In this document: one piece after another, positions 46,854 to 55,748 of the stretch
How positions within the stretch are numbered: position 1 is the first letter of the stretch
Layout of the letters: each line of letters begins with the position of its first letter
NCBI RefSeq assembly: GCF_009604375.1
Contig: NZ_WEGH01000001.1
Location: 2,170,001 to 2,234,000 of the forward strand
DNA from: Actinomadura macrotermitis
Lineage (GTDB): Bacteria; Actinomycetota; Actinomycetes; Streptosporangiales; Streptosporangiaceae
Length of the DNA stretch: 64,000 nt
Direction: 5' to 3'
Position numbers and translations under genes: made by a program
Notes under the pieces: generated by a model
Seen by the model: only the letters and a program-made list of their open reading frames with translations
Databases searched by the model: none
What the model was told of the DNA's origin: nothing

Positions 46854-47993
46854 GTGCGCATCGCCATGGTAGGGACTCGCGGGGTGCCCGCGCGCTACGG
46901 CGGTTTCGAGACCGCGGTGGAGGAGATCGGCCGCCGGCTCGTCGCCGCCGGCCACGAGGTGACCGTCTACTGCCGCGGCGAGCGGCACGGCGACGAGTAC
47001 CTCGGGATGCGGCTGGTGTACCTGCCCGCCATCGAGAAGAAGGTCGCCGAGACCCTCAGCCACACCGGCTTCTCGGTGCTGCACGCGTTCCGCGAGAAGA
47101 TCGGCCGCGACGGCGCCGACGTCGCCCTGGTGTTCAACGCCGCCAACGCCCCGCTGCTGCCGGTCCTGCGCACGCTGCGCATCCCGGTCGCCACCCACGT
47201 GGACGGCCTGGAGTGGAAGCGCACCAAGTGGAGCGGCGCCGGGCAGCGCTACTACCGCGCCGCCGAGGCCCTCGCGGTGCGCTGGTCCGACGCGCTGATC
47301 GCCGACGCGCGCGGCATCCAGGACTACTACCGGGAGCGGTTCGGCGCCGAGTCGGTGTTCATCGCCTACGGCGCGCCGATCCTGGAGCGCCCCGACGTCG
47401 CCAAGCTCACCGAGGCCGGCTACGCGCCCGGCGAGTACCACCTGGTCGTGGCCCGGTTCGAACCGGAGAACCACGTCCACCTGGCGATCGAGGGGTACCG
47501 GCGCAGCAGCGCGACCCGCCCGCTGGTGGTGGTGGGGTCGGCGCCCTACGCCGACGAGTACACCGCGCGGCTGAAAGCACTGGCGGGCGACGACCCGCGC
47601 ATCACCTTCCTCGGCGGCGTGTGGGACCAGGACCTGCTGGACTCCCTGTACGCCGGCGCCCTGTCCTACGTGCACGGCCACTCGGTGGGCGGCACCAACC
47701 CGTCGCTGCTGCGCGCGATGGGCGCGGGCGCGCCGGTGCTGGCCTACGACGTCAACTTCAACCGCGAGGTGCTCGGCGAGGACGCGGGCCGCTTCTTCGG
47801 CGACGCCGCGTCGCTGGCCGCCGAGATCGAGGCGGCCGAGGCCGACCCGGGCCGCGCCGCCGACCGGGGCGCCGCGGCCCGCAAGCGCGCCGCCGAACGC
47901 TACGTGTGGGACGACGTCGCGGCCGCCTACGAGCGCCTCTGCGCGGACCTGGCGGCACGGCGCCTCACCCGCAAGGCGCTCCGCCGCCGCTGA
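46854..47993 (+). CDS. DUF1972-type glycosyltransferase (rhamnosyltransferase-like)
   Basis: 379 aa. The N terminus RIAMVGTRGVPARYGGFET is the DUF1972 signature of GT4-like rhamnosyltransferases; HVDGLEWKRTKWSG near 122 and the donor region with HGHSVGGTNPSLLRAMGAGAPVLAYDV near 280-305 follow (split by a short turn). In related loci these enzymes transfer rhamnose, and the rmlABCD genes here would supply dTDP-rhamnose. GTG 46854 fits the conserved start, with AAAAGGGG upstream. It is divergent from the GT4 gene and ends in a perfect hairpin. Confidence 0.87.
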   Translation: MRIAMVGTRGVPARYGGFETAVEEIGRRLVAAGHEVTVYCRGERHGDEYLGMRLVYLPAIEKKVAETLSHTGFSVLHAFREKIGRDGADVALVFNAANAPLLPVLRTLRIPVATHVDGLEWKRTKWSGAGQRYYRAAEALAVRWSDALIADARGIQDYYRERFGAESVFIAYGAPILERPDVAKLTEAGYAPGEYHLVVARFEPENHVHLAIEGYRRSSATRPLVVVGSAPYADEYTARLKALAGDDPRITFLGGVWDQDLLDSLYAGALSYVHGHSVGGTNPSLLRAMGAGAPVLAYDVNFNREVLGEDAGRFFGDAASLAAEIEAAEADPGRAADRGAAARKRAAERYVWDDVAAAYERLCADLAARRLTRKALRRR

Positions 47994-48000
47994 GAAGCGA

Positions 48001-48036
48001 GAACGCGCCCCGGGCCGCGAGGCCCGGGGCGCGTTC
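48001..48036. terminator. Bidirectional terminator
   Basis: A perfect 16-bp stem (48001-48016 with 48021-48036) and a GCGA loop, between the rightward glycosyltransferase and the leftward propeller gene. Confidence 0.9.
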
Positions 48037-48051
48037 GTCAAAGGTGCCTGA

Positions 48052-49740
48052 TCAGGGGCGGACCGCGTTGGACACGGGGCTGGTGACGACGTTCCCGTCG
48101 GCGTCCTTCACCCGGATCCGGTAGGCGTGGGCGCCCGCCGGCGGGGTCGTGTCGGTGAAGCTGAGCGAGGGCAGGTTCCAGAACGACGACTTCTGGGTGA
48201 CCTTGCCGATCGGCGTGGTGCCCGCGTCGCGCAGCACCTCGTAGGTCAGCGAGGCGTTGTCCATGTCCCAGGTGGCCTTCCAGGACACCTTGATCTTGCG
48301 GGACATGAACTGCCTGGCCGCGGTCGGCGCCGCGATCGCCTCCGGCTGGCGCTTGGCCGCCGTCGTGCCCTTCACCGCGAAGCGGACCAGGCCCTGCTGG
48401 GCCTTGCCGTTGACCTTGGGGAACTCACCGCCCATCGCGATGTAGCCGCCGTTGCCGGTGACCGTCCAGGCGGCCTGGGCGGCACCGGTCACCACGACCG
48501 TGCCCGGCGTCGCGTCCACGAGCTTGGCCGCGGCGGGGGTCAGCGACGGGTACCAGTGCAGCTGCGTCGGGATCGGCTGCCTGCTGTAGTTGCTGTTCGA
48601 CCCGGGCGGGGCCTGGTCGGTGCCGGTCGCGTAGGTGGTCTCGGCGAGCGCGCGGTGCCAGGTCTGCTTCGGGTACGTCTCGGGGAAGGTGCCCACCGAG
48701 GAGCAGTCGTGCGCGTGCGAGACGCTGTAGAGCGCCTTGTCCTTCACGTAGACGCCGTAGGTCGCGCCGTAGCAGTTGTCCAGCCACACCAGGTCGCCGG
48801 TCGCGGCCTTGGCGGCGAACCGGCCGTCGAACCAGTGCCCGCCGTCGCCGTTGGCCGCCCCGTACACCACGTCACCGGAGACGGTCAGGTCGGTGACGTA
48901 GGAGCCGGCCTCCTTGCTGATCCGCGTCGGGATCGGGCGGCTGCTCCAGGGGGCCAGCGCGCCGGTGGTCGCGTCGACCGCGCCGACGCCGACCTTGGGG
49001 GTGGCGTTCAGCTGCTGGAACTTGCCGCCGATGATGACCCGGGTGCCGCCGGGCGCGATGGCCAGGGCGTACACCTCGTCGTCGTTGGCGGTCGGCTTCC
49101 AGGTGTCGACGTTGGTGCCGTCGGCCGCCTTCACCGCCGCCAGGCGGGTCCGGGACTTGCCGTTGACGTTGAAGAAGTTGCCGCCGAAGTAGACGGTGCT
49201 GTTCGTCGCGGCGATGCCGCGGATCTTGTTGGACACCTTCGGCGCGAAGTTCGGCACCAGGGCGCCGGTGGCGGTGTCGAACGCGGCCAGCCTGCTGCGC
49301 GGCTTGCCGTCCACCGTGGTGAACTCGCCGCCGACGTAGACCCGCTTGCCGTCCGGCGAGGCCACCACGCGCAGCCCCTGGCCGTCCAGCGTGTGGTCGA
49401 ACGAGGTGATCAGGTTGCCGGTGGTGAGGTTGAAGGCGAGCAGGTTCTTGCGCGCGACCTCCTTGGCGTCCCCGATCTTGGTGCCCGGCGGGCGGGCCTT
49501 GGTGAAGTTGCCCGTCGCGTAGACGGTGTTGCCGACGGTGGCCATGCTCCACACGACGCCGTTGACCTGCCACGTCGGCAGCGCGTCGGCGGTGACGGTG
49601 GCGGGTGTGCCGGCCGGCGGGGCGGTGTCGGCCCCGGCGGACGCGAGCGGCATGACGAGGGCGCCGGCGAGCGAGACGGCCGCCGCGGCCGCCAGGCCCG
49701 CGCGTCGTCCGGCACGGCGCTGAAGAACGTGAGCTCGCAC
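48052..49740 (-). CDS. Secreted beta-propeller / fibronectin-III protein, short paralogue
   Basis: 562 aa. Signal peptide of about 35 residues, then a propeller built from repeats such as GKRVYVGGEFTTVDGKPRSRLAAFDTATGALVPNF and TRVIIGGKFQQLN (delta-60-like blades), residues 50-430, and one Fn3 module near the C terminus (KIKVSWKATWDMDNASLTYEVLRD). The conserved LDNCYGATYGVY and SHAHDCSS cysteines can form a disulfide. No catalytic motif. It is very similar to the larger protein at 49972. It probably binds glycan or surface partners. GTG 49740 is the likely start. Confidence 0.8.
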   Translation of the reverse strand: MRAHVLQRRAGRRAGLAAAAAVSLAGALVMPLASAGADTAPPAGTPATVTADALPTWQVNGVVWSMATVGNTVYATGNFTKARPPGTKIGDAKEVARKNLLAFNLTTGNLITSFDHTLDGQGLRVVASPDGKRVYVGGEFTTVDGKPRSRLAAFDTATGALVPNFAPKVSNKIRGIAATNSTVYFGGNFFNVNGKSRTRLAAVKAADGTNVDTWKPTANDDEVYALAIAPGGTRVIIGGKFQQLNATPKVGVGAVDATTGALAPWSSRPIPTRISKEAGSYVTDLTVSGDVVYGAANGDGGHWFDGRFAAKAATGDLVWLDNCYGATYGVYVKDKALYSVSHAHDCSSVGTFPETYPKQTWHRALAETTYATGTDQAPPGSNSNYSRQPIPTQLHWYPSLTPAAAKLVDATPGTVVVTGAAQAAWTVTGNGGYIAMGGEFPKVNGKAQQGLVRFAVKGTTAAKRQPEAIAAPTAARQFMSRKIKVSWKATWDMDNASLTYEVLRDAGTTPIGKVTQKSSFWNLPSLSFTDTTPPAGAHAYRIRVKDADGNVVTSPVSNAVRP

Positions 49741-49916
49741 GAGTAGATCCCCTGCCCAAATGCCCCGGGCGGCCCCATCGGCCACTCCGGTCAAGAGATG
49801 CTAATGCATAAGATCCATCGCAAACCCGGGAACAGTACCTCTTAACCCGTTAAACAGGGTCTCTTACCCTGAATCGCCCGCCATTCGCCGCTGGAATTCC
49901 CGCCCGCCGCAACGCA

Positions 49917-49951
49917 CGCGCCCCGGCGGCCTGGAGGGCCGCCGGGGCGCG
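49917..49951 (-). terminator. Terminator after the long propeller gene
   Basis: A perfect 15-bp stem (49917-49931 with 49937-49951) with a 5-nt loop, 20 bp beyond the stop of the gene at 49972. Confidence 0.85.
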
Positions 49952-49971
49952 TGGTGGATGGCCGGAGGTGG

Positions 49972-52900
49972 TCAGCCGGCGACGCGGGTCGCCTTCACGT
50001 CGTCGACCGTGACCGTGACCGGGACGCCGGTGGCGTTGCCCGCCAGGTAGGTGCGCACGCCGACGCTCCCCTCGGTCTGCAGGCCCGCGGTGGAGTCGGT
50101 GGCGGTGGCCTGCCAGCCGGCGGGTTCGGTGCCCGTCCACGCCTTGGCCTTCAGCGTGGTCGGCGCAGCCCCCGCGACCTGGACCCGCAGGTTCAGCGGC
50201 GTGCCCGGCGTGTAGGCGACGCCGTCCAGGGTCTGCTCGGGGGCGATCGCCGTCTCGGCGCCGGCGGCGTCGAAGCGGCTGAGCTGGAGCGCGACCTTGC
50301 CCGCGGGCAGCAGGCGGACGCGGGCGCGGTACTCGCCCGCGCCGCTCACCCGGCGGCCCGCCGCCCACACGTAGACGCCGTTGCCGGTGCCCTCCTTGTC
50401 GGTGGCGACCTGGAAGGCCAGGTCGGCGTCGGGGGCCGCGACGGAGTTGAGGTAGGCGCCCGCGCCGTCCTTGGCGGCGGCGAGGGCGATCCGCCCGGCG
50501 CCGCCGGCGACCGACAGGGCGCCCGCCGTGCCGGTGGCGGTCCAGGCGCCGCCGGTCGGGGCGGTGCCGAAGCCCGCGGAGACCGCGCGGTCGAACCCGT
50601 CGACGGCCAGGGTCGGGGACGTGGCCCGCACGGTGCGGACCGTCTGCGCCGTGGCGCCCCGGTCGTCGGTCACCGTGAGCCGCACCTGGTAGGTGCCGGC
50701 CTCGGTGTAGGCGTGGGCCGGCTTGGCGCCCGTACCGGTCCTCCCGTCGCCGAAGTCCCAGGCGTAGGACGCGACGGTGCCGTCGGCGTCGGCCGAGGCG
50801 GCGGCGTCGAAGGCGCAGTCGAGCCGGTCGCAGGACGCGGTGAACGCCGCGACCGGCGCCTTGTTCGCGGCGACGGCGCCGGTGCCGACGCCGCGGTGCC
50901 GGGCGATCTGCGCGGCGGTCAGCGCCTTCGGGTAGACCGCGACCTCGTCGATCGTGCCGTTCAGGTAGGCGCTGGTGGGCGCGGACGGCCAGCCGGTGAG
51001 GGTGTCGCCGCCGACCCGCCAGTAGCCCTTGTAGTGCAGCCCCGCCTTCACCGCGGTGTTCGCGGCGGCCTGCTTGCCGTCGACGTAGAGCTTCATCCCG
51101 GAGCCGTCGAGGGTGCCGGCGACGTGGTGCCACTGGCCGTTGTTCAGGCCGGTGGCGCTCTGCACCGCGGTCTTGACGCCGCCGGGCGCGGCGCCGAACA
51201 CCACGCGGCCGTCGTTGGTCAGGTACAGGTGCCGGTCGGCGGTGCCGCTGGCGGTGGTGTTCTTGTCGCCGAACCCGACGATCTTGCCGCCGGTCTTGGA
51301 CGTCGTCTTCACCCACGCCTCGACGGTGAGGTTCGCCGGCGCGTACCCGGCCGGGCTCGCGGCGGTGCCCGCCGAGGTGCCGGCGAACGCGGTGGCGCGG
51401 TCGCCGTCGTTCTTGATCGCGCCGGTCTGGCCGCGGACGACGCCGGTGCCGAGGGCGAGGTCGGCCCCGCCCGCCTGGTCGCGGACGGCGCCGCTGCCCT
51501 CGCCGAGCCGCCACAGGCCGGAGGCGCCGTCCGCGGTGACCTCGGCGGCGTATCCGCCGGCACTGCCCGCGGCGGGCGCGGCGGCGTTGGACGCGGCGCT
51601 GGTGACGGCGTTCCCGAACGCGTCCCGCACCTTGACCTTGTAGGTGTGGCTGCCGGCCGCGGTGTCGAAGTAGGCGACGTCGGCCCGGTCCCAGAACGTC
51701 GACGCCCGGTCCAGGACCGCGATCGGCGTCGCGCCGCCGTCGCGGTACACCTCGTACTTCAGCTCGCGGTCGTCCATGTCCCAGGCGGGCTTCCACGCCA
51801 CCCGCACCCGGCCCGGCAGCGCCGTCGCGACCGGCGTGCCGAGGTCCTGCGGCCCGGACCGGTTGGCGGCCTTGTCCCGCACGGCGAACCGGACGAGCCC
51901 CTGCTGCCCCTTGCCGTTCACGGACGGGAACTCGCCGCCCATGGCGACGTAGGCGTCGTTGCCGGTGATCGCCCAGGCGGCCTGCCCCTGCCCGGAGACT
52001 TCGCCGGGGGACAGCGTCGGGTACCAGTGCAGCAGCGACGGCGTCGGCTGCTGCCTGTAGTTGCCGCTGGTACCTGGCAGCGACCGGTCCACGCCGGTCG
52101 CCTCGGTGGTCTCTGCCAGGGCCCGGTGCCAGGTCTGCGGAGAGGTCTCGGTGAACGCGCCGAGCGAGGAGCAGTCGTGCGCGTGCGAGACGCTGTAGAC
52201 GGCCTTGTCCTGGACGAACATCCCGTAGGTCGCGCCGTAGCAGTTGTCCAGCCACACCAGGTCGCCGGTCGCGGCCTTGGCGGCGAACCGGCCGTCGTAC
52301 CAGTGCTGGCCCTCGCCGTTCGCCGACCCGTACACGGTGTCGCCGGAGACGACCAGGTCCGTCACCCACGAGGTGGCGGTCTTGGGGTCCTTGCGGGTCG
52401 GGACGGGCCGGCTGCTCCAGGGGGCGAGCGCGCCGGTGGCGGCGTCGACCGCGCCGACGCCGACCTTGGCGGTGCCGTTGAGCTGCTGGAACTTGCCGCC
52501 GATGACGACGCGGGCGCCGCCGGGCGCGAGCGCCATCGCCATGACCTCGTCGTCGGCGACCGGCTTCCAGGCGTCGACGTTGGCGCCGTCGGACGCGCGC
52601 ACCGCGGTGAGGCGGGTCCGCGTCGCGCCGTTGGAGGCGAAGAAGTTGCCGCCGAGGTAGACGGTGTCGGCGGTCGCGGCGATCGCCATGACCTTGTTGG
52701 ACAGCGACGGCTTGAAGGCGGGGTCCAGCGCCCCGGTGGCGGTGTCGAACGCCGCGACGCGGTTGCGGGTCTGCCCGTCGACGGCGGTGAACTCGCCGCC
52801 GACGTACACCCGCTTGCCGTCGGGGGACGCCACCACCCGCAGCCCCTGCCCGTTCAGCGTGTGCACGAACGAGGTGTCCAGCTCGCCGGTGACCAGGTCG

Positions 52901-53202
52901 AACGCCAGGATGTTGGTGCGGGCGACCTCGCGCGGGTCACCGGCCTTGGCGCCCGGCGGCCGGGCCTTGGTGAACCGGCCCGCCGCGTAGACGGTGGTGC
53001 CGACCGTGGCCATGCTCCACACCACGCCGTCGACCTGCCAGGTCGGCAGCGCGTCGGCGCTGACGGTCGGCGCGGTCCCCGCCGACGGGTCGGTGCCGGC
53101 CCCCGCCGGCACGGTGGACGCGCCGAGCAGCGCGGCGCCGGTGGTGATGGCGATGGTGGCGGTGACGACCGCGGCGAGATCACGCCGGCGGAGTCTGTAC
53201 AT
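49972..53202 (-). CDS. Secreted multidomain protein: beta-propeller, Fn3, LamG, PKD, ConA-like
   Basis: 1076 aa. Signal peptide to about residue 35. The propeller (about 45-430) is closely similar to that of the protein at 48052, including CYGATYGMF and HAHDCSS. Then come an Fn3 module (about 460-545) and a LamG/concanavalin-like domain (about 555-775, with YLNGTIDEVAVYPKALT at its end). A PKD domain follows (about 785-870, YAWDFGDGRTGTG), and last a beta-sandwich (about 885-1076). All non-propeller modules are typical carbohydrate or adhesion domains. It is probably a cell-surface or matrix protein acting on or binding the local polysaccharide. AGGGGGA precedes the ATG at 53202. Confidence 0.85.
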   Translation of the reverse strand: MYRLRRRDLAAVVTATIAITTGAALLGASTVPAGAGTDPSAGTAPTVSADALPTWQVDGVVWSMATVGTTVYAAGRFTKARPPGAKAGDPREVARTNILAFDLVTGELDTSFVHTLNGQGLRVVASPDGKRVYVGGEFTAVDGQTRNRVAAFDTATGALDPAFKPSLSNKVMAIAATADTVYLGGNFFASNGATRTRLTAVRASDGANVDAWKPVADDEVMAMALAPGGARVVIGGKFQQLNGTAKVGVGAVDAATGALAPWSSRPVPTRKDPKTATSWVTDLVVSGDTVYGSANGEGQHWYDGRFAAKAATGDLVWLDNCYGATYGMFVQDKAVYSVSHAHDCSSLGAFTETSPQTWHRALAETTEATGVDRSLPGTSGNYRQQPTPSLLHWYPTLSPGEVSGQGQAAWAITGNDAYVAMGGEFPSVNGKGQQGLVRFAVRDKAANRSGPQDLGTPVATALPGRVRVAWKPAWDMDDRELKYEVYRDGGATPIAVLDRASTFWDRADVAYFDTAAGSHTYKVKVRDAFGNAVTSAASNAAAPAAGSAGGYAAEVTADGASGLWRLGEGSGAVRDQAGGADLALGTGVVRGQTGAIKNDGDRATAFAGTSAGTAASPAGYAPANLTVEAWVKTTSKTGGKIVGFGDKNTTASGTADRHLYLTNDGRVVFGAAPGGVKTAVQSATGLNNGQWHHVAGTLDGSGMKLYVDGKQAAANTAVKAGLHYKGYWRVGGDTLTGWPSAPTSAYLNGTIDEVAVYPKALTAAQIARHRGVGTGAVAANKAPVAAFTASCDRLDCAFDAAASADADGTVASYAWDFGDGRTGTGAKPAHAYTEAGTYQVRLTVTDDRGATAQTVRTVRATSPTLAVDGFDRAVSAGFGTAPTGGAWTATGTAGALSVAGGAGRIALAAAKDGAGAYLNSVAAPDADLAFQVATDKEGTGNGVYVWAAGRRVSGAGEYRARVRLLPAGKVALQLSRFDAAGAETAIAPEQTLDGVAYTPGTPLNLRVQVAGAAPTTLKAKAWTGTEPAGWQATATDSTAGLQTEGSVGVRTYLAGNATGVPVTVTVDDVKATRVAG

Positions 53203-53351
53203 GAGATCCCCCTGTCCCCTCGCCTCCCGATGTGTCACAGAGTCATCGGAAGGCCATGCGAGAGTAACGGATGCACCTTCGCCACATGGCCATATTCCGC
53301 GTCAGACGCCTCTAGACTGGCCGTTCACCGACCAAGCGAGGGGAAATCCGC

Positions 53352-53942
53352 ATGCGTCACCAGGGTCCGTGTACGCCGCGGCATGTCGCCGCCGCCGGTG
53401 CCGTGCTCGCCCTGGCCTTGGCGCTGACCGGGTGCGGCGGAGGCGACAAGAAGAAGGCGGACGGCAAGACCGGACCGCCGCCGCCCGCCTCCACGCCGCA
53501 GCCGGAGTCGGAGGCGACCGCGGCGCCGGGCGCCACGTCGCTGAAGTCCTCTGGCGGGCTGCGCAAGCCCGTCACCTACGGCGACAAGATCAGCGTGTCG
53601 GTCGCCGGCATCCGCTACGTGCGCGACAAGGCCAAGGGGCCCGGCGAGATCACCGGGCAGCAGCTGACGATCTTCACGCTGCGCTTCAGCAACGGGTCCG
53701 GCGCGCCGCTGGACCTCAACAAGGTCCGCGTGGTGGCGCGGTACGGGCCGAAGAAGACGCAGGCCAGCCCCACCTCGTACGCGAACCTGAACGACTTCTA
53801 CGGCACCGTCGCCGCGGGCGGGTCCAAGGCGGCCTCGTACGCGTTCGTGCTGCCGCCGGCCGGCTACAAGAACGTGGTGCTGGGCGTCTCGTTCGACGAC
53901 AAGCACAAGACGGCCGTGTTCGCCGGTTCGCTGCGGCACTGA
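53352..53942 (+). CDS. Lipoprotein, DUF4352-like
   Basis: 196 aa. Signal peptide with lipobox LTGC (Cys28), then a charged and Pro-rich spacer to about residue 65. A beta-sandwich of about 125 residues follows (GDKISVSVAGIRYVRDKAKGPG, LTIFTLRFSNGSGAPLDLNKVRVVARYG, FVLPPAGYKNVVLGVSFDD), resembling DUF4352 immunoglobulin-like domains. Anchored at the outer membrane face; function unknown. GAGGGG is about 8 nt before the ATG. It is divergent from the long propeller gene. Confidence 0.78.
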   Translation: MRHQGPCTPRHVAAAGAVLALALALTGCGGGDKKKADGKTGPPPPASTPQPESEATAAPGATSLKSSGGLRKPVTYGDKISVSVAGIRYVRDKAKGPGEITGQQLTIFTLRFSNGSGAPLDLNKVRVVARYGPKKTQASPTSYANLNDFYGTVAAGGSKAASYAFVLPPAGYKNVVLGVSFDDKHKTAVFAGSLRH

Positions 53943-54003
53943 CCGGACCGTTCCGTACGGGGTACTTTCGAGGTCCCGGTTCCCAGGGGGTGGGGGTCGC
54001 CTC

Positions 54004-55719
54004 ATGTCGCACGGTTCGCGGCGGGCTCTGATCGTCAAGGCGCTGGCGCTGCCGGCGGCCGTCGGCGCCGGCGTGCTCGGCTGGCAGTTCCCCGGTGACG
54101 GGCCGCGGCCGCGGCCGGCCGCCGAGGCGTCCGCCGGGCCGGCGGGCGCCGAGGAGGTCGGCACCACCGGCTACGCGGTGCCGCGCGACGCGGTCGTGGT
54201 GTCCCCGCAGGGCGACGACGGCGCCGACGGCACGCTCGCCAGGCCGCTGCGGACGGTCGCCAAGGCCGTCGCCGCGGCCGGCGACAAGGGCACGGTCGTG
54301 CTGCGCGGCGGCGTCTACCACGAGACGGTGACGATCCCGGCGGGCAAGCGGCTGACGGTGCAGGCCTACCCGCGCGAGGCCGTCTGGTTCGACGGCAGCT
54401 CGCCCGTGCGGCGTTGGGCGGCCCGCGACGGCGCCTGGGAGTCCGACGGCTGGACGGCCCGGTTCGACGCCAGCCCCACCTACACCGCCGGCGCCAGGCC
54501 GAGCGCCGATCCCGAGTTCCAGTTCGTGTCGCCGCAGCATCCGATGGCGAGCCACCCCGACCAGCTGTGGGTCGACGGGGCGGCGCAGCGCCAGGTCGGT
54601 TCCCGCGCGGAGGTGAAGGGCGGCGCCTTCTACGTCGACGAGCAGGCCGGGCGGCTGGTCATGGGCTCGGACCCGCGCGGCCACGACGTGCGGGCGAGCA
54701 CCCTCGGCGAGGCCGTCACCGTGCGCGGCGCCGGGTCGGTGCTGCGCGGGTTCGGGGTGCGCCGCTACGCCACCGCGCTCCCCCAGCTGGGCACGGTGAA
54801 GATCGCCGCGGCCGGGGTGGGCGTGGAGAACGTCGCGGTGACCGAGTCGGCGACGACCGGCCTCAGCGTGCTCGCCGGCGGCGCCCGGCTGACCAAGGTC
54901 ACCGCGTCGCGCAACGGCCTGCTCGGCGTGCACGGCAACTACGCCGACGACCTGCGGCTGAGCGCGGTCCGCGCGGACGGCAACAACACCGAGCACTTCA
55001 AGTACGCGCCGGTCTCGGGCGGCGTGAAGATCACCCGGTCGCGGAAGGTGACGATCGAGCACAGCGTCGCCGCCGACAACTTCGGCAAGGGCTTCTGGCT
55101 GGACGAGTCGGTCCGCGACATCGCCCTGGTCGCCGACAAGGCCGTCCGCAACGCCGACCACGGCTTCGTGCTGGAGCTGAGCGCCAGGGCCGTGGTCGCC
55201 GGGAACGTCGCCCGCGGCAACGACGGCGCCGGCATGAAGGTCAACGACACCTCCGACGTGCAGATCTGGAACAACACCGTGGCCGGCAACGAGCGCGGGC
55301 TGTGGATCGTGCAGGACCGCCGGGTCAAGGGCGCGCCCGGCACGCCCGGCGGCGACCCGCGGTACAAGGGCGCCGATCCGGAGATGACCTGGCGCGCCGA
55401 GAAGGTCACCGTCGGGAACAACGTGTTCGGCGCGGGCCGTCCCGGCGCGCGGTGCGCCCTGTGCGTGGAGGACGCCACCGGCGGGGGCGCCGCCGGGATG
55501 GGGCTGGTCATCGACGGCAACGCCTATTCTGGGGGCCGGGGCACACCGATCCTGTGGGCGGGGCGGGGCGGTACGCCCACCGGCTACCCGGGCCCGGAGC
55601 GCTTCCGCGAGGGGACCGGGCAGGAGAGGAGCGGGCGCCCCCGGCCGCTGCCCGCCCCGATCGCCGCGCTCGTGAAGCGGCCTCCGGGCACCCTGCACCA
55701 GGGCGCCTGGATCTCCTGA
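54004..55719 (+). CDS. Exported right-handed parallel beta-helix protein
   Basis: 571 aa. The N terminus (SRRALIVKALALPAAVGAGVLG) is a signal peptide or anchor. From about residue 55 it opens with PQGDDGADGTLARPLRTVAKAVAAA, a pectate-lyase-like motif. The helix coils run over residues 230-480 (VENVAVTESATTGLSVLAGG, GVKITRSRKVTIEHSV, VQIWNNTVAGNERGLWI). Such folds are polysaccharide lyases, hydrolases or epimerases, or just carbohydrate binders; I see no diagnostic catalytic triad. Placed 29 bp before the polymerase-like gene, so probably cotranscribed and active on that glycan. Confidence 0.82.
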   Translation: MSHGSRRALIVKALALPAAVGAGVLGWQFPGDGPRPRPAAEASAGPAGAEEVGTTGYAVPRDAVVVSPQGDDGADGTLARPLRTVAKAVAAAGDKGTVVLRGGVYHETVTIPAGKRLTVQAYPREAVWFDGSSPVRRWAARDGAWESDGWTARFDASPTYTAGARPSADPEFQFVSPQHPMASHPDQLWVDGAAQRQVGSRAEVKGGAFYVDEQAGRLVMGSDPRGHDVRASTLGEAVTVRGAGSVLRGFGVRRYATALPQLGTVKIAAAGVGVENVAVTESATTGLSVLAGGARLTKVTASRNGLLGVHGNYADDLRLSAVRADGNNTEHFKYAPVSGGVKITRSRKVTIEHSVAADNFGKGFWLDESVRDIALVADKAVRNADHGFVLELSARAVVAGNVARGNDGAGMKVNDTSDVQIWNNTVAGNERGLWIVQDRRVKGAPGTPGGDPRYKGADPEMTWRAEKVTVGNNVFGAGRPGARCALCVEDATGGGAAGMGLVIDGNAYSGGRGTPILWAGRGGTPTGYPGPERFREGTGQERSGRPRPLPAPIAALVKRPPGTLHQGAWIS

Positions 55720-55748
55720 GGCCCCCGCCCGAACCAACGGAGCCACGC

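Noticed and set aside
48001..49951. GC-rich perfect inverted repeats as insertion-sequence ends
   Set aside because: The stems at 48001-48036 and 49917-49951 are short-looped hairpins directly after gene stops, so they are terminators. No transposase or target duplication is present.
49951..53427. Long plus-strand open frame opposite the long propeller gene
   Set aside because: Antisense shadow of a gene with signal peptide, clear modules and a good ribosome site.
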